Assembly (NCBI GenBank): GCA_016584305.1 | Contig: JACEEZ010013998.1 | Location: 161,001-225,000, forward strand | Source of the DNA: Chionoecetes opilio | Lineage: Eukaryota; Arthropoda; Malacostraca; Decapoda; Majidae | Direction: 5' to 3' | Length of the DNA: 64,000 nucleotides | Shown here: positions 57,866-64,000 of the stretch, in pieces | How the letters are laid out: each line of letters opens with the position of its first letter | Numbering within the stretch: position 1 is the first letter of the stretch | Program-made: the position numbers and the translations under genes | Notes under the pieces: generated by a model | The model's input: the letters and a program-made list of their open reading frames with translations, nothing else | Database searches by the model: none | What the model was told of the DNA's origin: nothing

Positions 57866-58512
57866 TCTTTAGAATAGAAGGATGGGCGTTGCCTTACGAA
57901 ATCAGCACATGCTTGGTGTTTGGTGTAGTCTGTACGCCGATGTCATTTGCTTCACAAGACTGAGAATCTTTTTATACTACACCAGTTAATGCACAGAAGG
58001 TATAATACAGTTATTAATCTTTTGACCTCTTTAGTGAAGGTTCAATTATTTGCTATAATGGCAAAAAAAAACAATTAACCAAAGCGAGATTTTATCAAGT
58101 ATCGGTAGAAATGTAAGGTTAGAAATTGTTAAGTTAGAAATTGTTAAGGTTAGAAATGTAAGGTTAGAAATTGATAAGGTTAGAAATTGTTAAGGTTAGA
58201 AATTGATAAGGTTAGAAATTGGTAAGGTTAGAAATGGATAAGGTTAGAAATTGATGCCTCCGTTATCCCGGCTCCTCCAGTCAGTGACCTCGGCTGTGCA
58301 GGGGAAAAACCTACCAAACAGGCTTTATTTTTTCTTTCTTTCCTGCCACCCCCTTGTTAGGCGGCCCCCCCAGCCTTGCAGGAACCGGCAGACAGGTCAC
58401 TCGCCGCACAGTGTAGGCAGGATACGGTGTGCCTTAGTATATTTAACCTTAGTATATTTATGATCTTAATTACTTTGCGGTGTGCGTCTACAATCCTACA
58501 GCCAGTCGTGGG

Positions 58513-58551
<39 letters not shown>

Positions 58552-58633
58552 GTGTTGGGATTCAATCAAACCAAGTGAAAAGTGCAGTGGTGGTCCCCTA
58601 CCTACCGAAATGTGAAGTAACCTGGGATATGAA
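57866..58633. other. Intergenic region with short tandem repeats
   Basis: About 10 units of AAGGTTAGAAATTG (58108-58250) and a GT tract at 58518-58549. No gene recognised. Confidence 0.6.
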
Positions 58634-58840
58634 TTACCCCTTCACGCCCAGATCTTTCCTTTGCTATAAAAAATCGTATGTTGTCGAGCCATAAAATCAC
58701 GAAAAGTAACTGAATATACCAAATTAGTAAATCGACAAGGATACTAAACAGGTCATATCTATAAAATATTGCTTATATTCACTAAAAATCGTCTAATGGT
58801 ACCCAAATTACAATGAAAATTACGTTCTGGGTCTCATTAA
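58634..58840 (-). mobile_element. Family T MITE
   Basis: Left TTAC, right TTAA; the final AAGGGG is lost (CTGGGTCTCATTAA). Confidence 0.8.
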
Positions 58841-59303
58841 AAGCAGGAATCTTGTGTCAGCATACCGTATTCATCGCCGCAGCTTGTGTTGTGATATCGC
58901 GTTTGTTGTTGAAAATTCTTGGGTGTTTGAGTATTGAACTGAATAGAGGGATGGAGGCACTGGCGGGGTATTTATGAGTGTTTACCTTTGTTTTGAGCAC
59001 CCTCGTGGGACGCCAATATCGATTACGTGCACTAGAGTAAACACGTGTAAAGAGGTGTGTAGGGTCTTTTAGAGAGAGAGAGGAGAGAGAGAGAGAGTGT
59101 CTTGGAGGGATCTTGGAGGTGTGTACAGAAGGCATGTAAAGAGAAACAGTAGAGAAGTAGAGTAAAGAGTGAACGTAAAGAGAGTAGAGTAAAGAGTGAA
59201 CGTAAAGAGAGTAGAGTAAAGAGAAAGAGAACATGTACAGACGGCGCTCTAACTTCTAGGAAAATAAACTACTTTCATTCCATACAAAACGTCAGTAGTC
59301 GTA
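58841..59303. repeat. Intergenic; 27-bp tandem AAAGAGAGTAGAGTAAAGAG
   Basis: About three copies at 59150-59228 and a GA tract near 59072-59096; nothing else recognised. Confidence 0.6.
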
Positions 59304-59640
59304 TTAACCCCTTCACGCCCAGATCTTTCCATTAATATAATAAAATCGTCTGTTATTAGCCATTAAATTACGAAAGGTAGCTTAATAAACCAAATTAGTT
59401 AGTGGACAAGGATACTAAATAGGTCATATACCCCTTCACGCTCAGATCTTTCCATTAATATATAAAATCGTCTGTTATTAGCCATTAAATTACGAAAAGT
59501 AACTGAATACGCCAAATTTACTAGTGGACAAGAATACTAAACAGGTCATATCTATAAAATCTTGCTTTATATTCACAAAAATCGTGTAATGGTATACCCA
59601 AAGTACAATGGAAATTACGCTCTGGGCCTCAAGGGGTTAA
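59304..59640 (-). mobile_element. Two head-to-tail family T MITEs
   Basis: A truncated first copy (59304 to about 59430) runs directly into a full second copy (about 59431-59640). Both begin CCCCTTCACG and share the GATCTTTCCATTAATATA variant, so they look like a tandem duplication. Confidence 0.8.
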
Positions 59641-60084
59641 ACGTAGTAGTATAGCGGGACTACTGAAGACCCTGCACTCTTAGGAAAAAAGGGGAGGAAA
59701 AAGGTAGAAAAAGGGTATTTGTAGTGATGAAATACTGCTACCCTTTTTCTACCCTTACAAATACCCTTTCGGATCGACGCAAATATACCTTTTTCCAACC
59801 TTCTCGTCTAAAAAGGGTAGATAAAGGGTATTATCGGCAGCATCTACCCTCCAGCCTGGACATAGGGTTTAAAAAGGGTAGTGATGGTGCGATGTAACAA
59901 TTCTACCCTTAATATACCCCTTATTTCTGAGTGTGTGGGCCGCACCGCAAGGGATGTTTACCGGTGTTGCCATGCACTCCCCTACCACAACACCTGAACC
60001 AGTGGAGAGCTGATGTAGCATAGATCATTAGCATAGCCTTCGTTTCTTGTGACCACGGAAGGACGAGACGTTTTGCATGCAGTG
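59641..60084. other. Intergenic; palindromic AGGGTA/TACCCT-rich block
   Basis: Repeated AAAAAGGGTAGA and TCTACCCTTTTT blocks (59690-59925) suggest a degraded inverted-repeat element; boundaries unclear. Confidence 0.4.
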
Positions 60085-60477
60085 TTAACCCCTTGAGATC
60101 CAGAACGTAATTTCCATTGTTATTTGGCTACTATTAGACGATTTTTAGTGACTATAAGCAATATTTTATAGATGTGACCTGTTTAGTATCCTTGTCCACT
60201 AACTAATAGGGTATATTCAGTTACTTTTCGTAATTTTATGGCTAACAACGTACAATTTTTTTATAGCAAAGGAAAGATCTGGGCGTGAAGGGGTTAATAT
60301 GTAAAATCGTCTGTTATTAGCCATTAAATTACGAGAAGTAGCTTAATATACCAAATTAGTTAGTCGACAAGGATACTAAACAGGTCATATCTATAAAATA
60401 TTGCTTATATTCACTAAACATCATCTAATGTTACCCAAAATACAATGAAAATTACGTTCTGGGCGTCAAGGGGTTTA
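60085..60477. mobile_element. Two adjacent family T MITEs, opposite orientation
   Basis: A full plus-oriented copy (60085-60297) is followed at once by a minus-oriented copy lacking its first ~25 bp (60298-60477), ending CTGGGCGTCAAGGGG. Confidence 0.8.
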
Positions 60478-60617
60478 AGAGGGAGAGAATATGAGAGGCA
60501 GCAAATACCTCTCCCCGCCCTTTTTTTTTATCATCTCTTCCCCGTCTCTTTGTCCTTCGCCTTGAGAGGGTGTGGAGGAGAGGAGAGGGAGAGCGGGAGG
60601 TCAGAGATCCGCCGGTG

Positions 60618-60897
60618 TGCACGCAAGGGGGGAGCGAGGGAGGGAGGGAGGGAAGGGATGGTCGTAGGGAGGGAGGGAGCGAAGGGATGGTCGTAGGGAG
60701 GGAGGGAGGGAAGGAATGGTCGTAGGGAGGGAGGGAGGGAAGGGATGGTCGTAGGGAGGGAGGGAGGGAAGGGATGGTCGTAGGGAGGGAGGGAGGGAAG
60801 GGATGGTCGTAGGGAGGGTGGGAGGGAAGGGATGGTCGTAGGGAGGGAGGGAGGGAAGGGATGGTCGTAGGGAGGGTGGGCGAGAAGGGATGGTCGG
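60618..60897. repeat. 29-bp G-rich minisatellite, about 9 copies
   Basis: Unit GGGAGGGAGGGAGGGAAGGG plus ATGGTCGTA on the plus strand; every unit has at least four G3 runs. Confidence 0.95.
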
Positions 60898-61007
60898 AGG
60901 GTACATATTCATACGTAAACTTTGATGCTACAAGGACATCTTAGGAACAACAACAACAACAAAAACCACCATGGAATTAAAAGAATGCGTGCTATTTTTC
61001 TAACAGA

Positions 61008-61455
61008 AGTGCATTTTTTTCGAAGTGCATTTTTTTCGAAGTGCATTTTTTGGTGAAGTGCATTTTTTTAGAAGTGCATTTTTTTAGAAGTGCATTTTTT
61101 GGTGAAGTGCATTTTTTTAGAAGTGCATTTTTTTAGAAGTGCATTTTTTTAGAAGTGCATTTTTTTGTGAAGTGCATTTTTTGCATTTTTTCGAAGTGCA
61201 TTTTTTTTTCGAAGTGCATTTTTTTCGAAGTGCATTTTTTTGTGAAGTGCATTTTTTTCGATGTGCATTTTTTCCGAAGTGCATTTTTTTCGATGTGCAT
61301 TTTTTCCGAAGTGAATTTTTTTCGAAATGCATTTTTTTCGGAGTGAATTTTTTTCGAAGTGAATTTTTTTCGAAGTGAATTTTTTTCGAAGTGAATTTTT
61401 TTCGAAGTGAATTTTTTCGAAATGAATTTTTTTCGAAGTGAATTTTTTTACTAAC
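61008..61455. repeat. AAGTGCATTTTTTTCG repeat, locus 4
   Basis: About 27 units. The core drifts from GTGCATTT to GTGAATTT along the array, and TTTTTTTGGTGAAGTGC variants cluster on the left. Confidence 0.93.
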
Positions 61456-61765
61456 GTGTTTTTATTCAACGCGTTAAAAAAATGCGTGATTATTTTGCTA
61501 ACGTGCCTACCTACGAAATGTGAGAGTTTACGTAATGCAGCAAGAGGCAAACTGTGATTATAACGTTGTATAACACACTACAGTCACTACACGTTTTACA
61601 CACTATACAACGTGACATACAAGATACATTATAGTGCAGTGACCTTCAGTGAAGCTTGCGTCTGCGAAAAGGTGTGGCCAGCAAGATGGTTATAAGTCGC
61701 CTCCTCATTGCTACTCTGTTCTCAGGATATAAAAACACTATATATAAGCTATACGTGAATAAGAC

Positions 61766-61991
61766 ATGAATGACTTATGGGAAGCCGCGTCCAAGGGCGT
61801 AGCGGGGGTGGGGGCGGCCATGGTGGGGAGCAAGAGTGTGTTGCGCGTGGCCACTGACGGACTGGATGATGTGGCGTCTTCAGCCCGTCTCGTGGGATCG
61901 GCAGCAGAGTCTACAGAGCAAGCCGTGCAACAAGCCAGAAGCGCCCTCTTCAACCTGTCCCTAGCGCTCCCGGCGGAAACTAAGCCAAAAA
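61766..61991 (+). CDS. Possible coding exon of an unrecognised gene, MNDLWEAASKGVAGVGAAMV...
   Basis: ATG at 61766 is preceded by an in-frame TAA and by an acceptor-like TGTTCTCAG (about 61717-61725). Seventy-five codons of Ala- and Val-rich, helix-forming sequence follow (KSVLRVATDGLDDVASSARL, STEQAVQQARSALFNLSLAL) with coding-like GC content. The most likely 5' splice site is AAAAA followed by GTAAGG at 61992. Without splicing the frame runs on as TKPKSKDPCLC repeats to a stop at 62219-62221. No family recognised and no signal peptide; a downstream partner exon would lie beyond 64000. Confidence 0.45.
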
Positions 61992-62402
61992 GTAAGGACC
62001 CCTGTTTGTGTACTAAGCCAAAAAGTAAGGACCCCTGTTTGTGTACTAAGCCAAAAAGTAAGGACCCCTGTTTGTGTACTAAGCCAAAAAGTAAGGACCC
62101 CTGTTTGTGTACTAAGCCAAAAAGTAAGGACCCCTGTTTGTGTACTAAGCCAAAAAGTAAGGACCCCTGTTTGTGTACTAAGCCAAAAAGTAAGGACCCC
62201 TGTTTGTGTACTAAGCCATAAAGTAAGGACCCCTGTTTGTGTACTAAGCCAAAAAGTAAGGACCCCTGTTTGTGTACTAAGCCAAAAAGTAAGGACCCCT
62301 GTTTGTGTACTAAGCCAAAAAGTAAGGACCCCTGTTTGTGTACTAAGCCATAAAGTAAGGACCCCTGTTTGTGTACTAAGCCATAAAGTAAGAACCCCTG
62401 TT
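61978..62402 (+). repeat. 33-bp minisatellite, 13 copies, each with a 5' splice-site motif
   Basis: Unit ACTAAGCCAAAAAGTAAGGA plus CCCCTGTTTGTGT. The first unit overlaps the end of the exon at 61766-61991. Copies 8, 12 and 13 read CCATAAAGTAAG, which adds an in-frame TAA. Confidence 0.95.
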
Positions 62403-62431
62403 TGTGTTTGTGTACCTAAAAAAGTGAAAAA

Positions 62432-62652
62432 AAAGAAGAGTCGCCGCACGTTAAGTTGGCGAAAATGAGACCCCTTCACTCCCCACTTCCGAACTCGCGG
62501 GATTGGCATGAGGTGTTGGGTGTTGGGTGAGAATGCCTTACTCCAAGTTCCGCCCTAAAGCCCCAACACCTCAGCCAATCTCAGACTTTGGGAAGGGGGG
62601 AGTGCATGAGGGGGGCCAATTTTCGCCAACTTAACGTGCGGCGACTCTAGGT
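62432..62652. mobile_element. Foldback MITE, AGTCGCCAC family
   Basis: Ends GAGTCGCCGCACGTTAAGTT and AACTTAACGTGCGGCGACTC are perfectly inverted; inner arms GGCGAAAATGAGACC and CCAATTTTCGCC. A close relative of 5430-5625. Confidence 0.88.
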
Positions 62653-62850
62653 GATGTTAACCCCTCAGCCCCAGCAAGGCATAGGAGCTGCCTTGACTGT
62701 GCACGGCATCCTAACACGCATCGAGTTTGTGTTGTTAGCTTGACATTCCTGGGTTTGTGCTTGTGTCGACCAGGAGTGTGTGTTCCAGTGGATATTAATT
62801 ACACTTATACGTAATAACCCTAATTATCAATATGGCAGATGTGCTGAGAG

Positions 62851-63082
62851 TGAATCCACATTAAGCCTCAATGACATGTACGGGAGGATGGGAAGGTGGG
62901 TTTGGGCAAGATTAATAGACATACTACCTAGACACTACTAATAGACAGTTAGACACTACTATTAAATCCACTTTAAGCCTCAATGACATGTACGGAAGGA
63001 TGGGAAGGTGGGTTTGGGCAAGATTAATAAACATACTATCTAGACACTACTAATAGACAGTTAGACACTACTATTAAAAGTC
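62851..63082. repeat. Two-copy tandem duplication, about 115 bp
   Basis: AAGCCTCAATGACATGTACG, GGATGGGAAGGTGGGTTTGG and AGACACTACTAATAGACAGT occur twice. Confidence 0.93.
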
Positions 63083-64000
63083 TATAGATCTTGGGTTTGG
63101 GTAGCTTTGCCACTCATCTCACCGACTGAGCTATGATCATGGTGACTGTCACTATACCAACGTCATTGCCACAGCCACTGCGTATGTCTGTCTGTCTGTT
63201 TGTTTGTCTGGTTGGGCCATGAAAAAAGAGCGAAGAGGCCGGTTTTTATTATTTTGCTTTTTTTGTTTTTTTTACATCACAAGGACTGACTAAGGGCAAA
63301 CAAAAAAGAAGAGGTAGGAAAACGCCCGCTTCGTTGCCAATCCCTGTAAAGAAAGACAGTAAGAGAATAAAGAAAGGGGGGGGGGACAATTTATAGTCTA
63401 TTTTTTTTAACAAGGCGAAAATTCCATTCTATCTTAAGGTCTCATGCCTAAGATTGTGCCTGCATTTATCTGATAATAGGGTTAACGATGATAAAATACA
63501 GCTGTGATTTTGAAGAAGCATAGTATTCATTTCTCTTGGCATCAAATATCAGTCAGTAAGCAGCAAGGGGTCAGGATTTTTTTGCCTCGTTAAAAGAAAA
63601 ACAGAGTATAGTTCGGTCATTCGGTTGTGGTCATTAGACATCTTGTACGCCACATGTCTGTCAATAACTTGTACTTTACTGTTTGTTGAGGAAACACTTC
63701 ATCTATACGTCCTTCAATTACGTCAAGTTAACCTCTTTACCAGCATTGTCTTGTCAGGGTCTCTTTTCCTGTTTGTTTCCAGGATCAGACAAAAAATCAA
63801 GCAGTTAAGTTTTTTTTTTTTTTTTTTTGTACATTTGAATTTTTTTTGTATCTTTCTGATTTTTTTATTTCCTATTTTTTTGTTTTATTTTATTATTATT
63901 ATTATTTCTTATATTTTTTTTATATTTATTTTATTCAATTTTATATTTTTTTATTACTATTATTTGTATTATTATTTTTTTTTATATACTTTTTTTTACT
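63083..64000. other. Intergenic or intronic; poly-T at right edge
   Basis: TTTACATCACAAGGACTGAC at about 63270 is the reverse complement of the flank of the AAGTGCATTT loci 2 and 3. From 63806 the sequence is almost pure T/A. No gene recognised. Confidence 0.5.

Noticed and set aside
58108..58250. Telomere-like TTAGG repeat
   Set aside because: Units AAGGTTAGAAATTG contain TTAG but are 14-17 bp and not (TTAGG)n; an ordinary minisatellite.

Overview
The window looks like animal nuclear DNA, most likely from an arthropod and probably a crustacean, perhaps a decapod. Genes are split into short exons (about 37-275 bp) by introns packed with interspersed repeats. Long CT, GT, AT and TAC microsatellites, many minisatellites and dozens of small inverted-repeat transposons fill the rest. 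The taxon is inferred from this repeat landscape and is not proven by any marker gene.

Three protein-coding genes can be assembled exon by exon with consistent phase. (1) WASHC4 (SWIP, a WASH complex subunit) lies on the minus strand from 14638 to 880. Seventeen coding exons give 861 in-frame residues, and the C-terminal part runs off the left edge. (2) A dynein regulatory complex subunit 10-like gene (DRC10/IQCD) lies on the plus strand, 15409-24696: nine exons, 312 aa, coiled coil plus a C-terminal IQ motif. (3) RIC8 (synembryn, a G-alpha chaperone/GEF) lies on the plus strand, 26639-36138: eleven exons, 597 aa, complete. WASHC4 and DRC10 are head to head across about 770 bp that contain an X-box-like RFX site and a CCAAT box. 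The three genes show no common pathway: WASHC4 acts in endosomal actin, DRC10 in the axoneme, and RIC8 in heterotrimeric G-protein biogenesis.

Mobile DNA: intron 2 of DRC10 holds a 5'-truncated non-LTR retrotransposon whose single ORF joins a reverse transcriptase to a zinc knuckle and a restriction-like endonuclease. It is flanked on both sides by TAC triplets. About 20 copies of a 210-bp TTAA-flanked MITE (piggyBac-like ends) are spread across the window. There are also 3' ends of at least two LINE families, hAT-like non-autonomous elements, several long foldback elements, and a family with ends resembling AGTCGCCAC.

From 36.2 kb rightward the window is mostly intergenic and repeat-dominated. 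It holds CT tracts (36.8-37.2 and 41.5-42.1 kb), a 3-kb minisatellite open in all three forward frames (42.7-45.65 kb), satellites made from a LINE 3' tail (46.5-48.1 kb), two possible promoter or first-exon regions (about 48.5-49.8 and 51.4-51.8 kb), a 2.6-kb pyrimidine-rich minisatellite (55.2-57.9 kb), and a G-rich array (60.6-60.9 kb). A possible first coding exon at 61.77 kb has its 5' splice site caught up in a 13-copy 33-bp tandem array.
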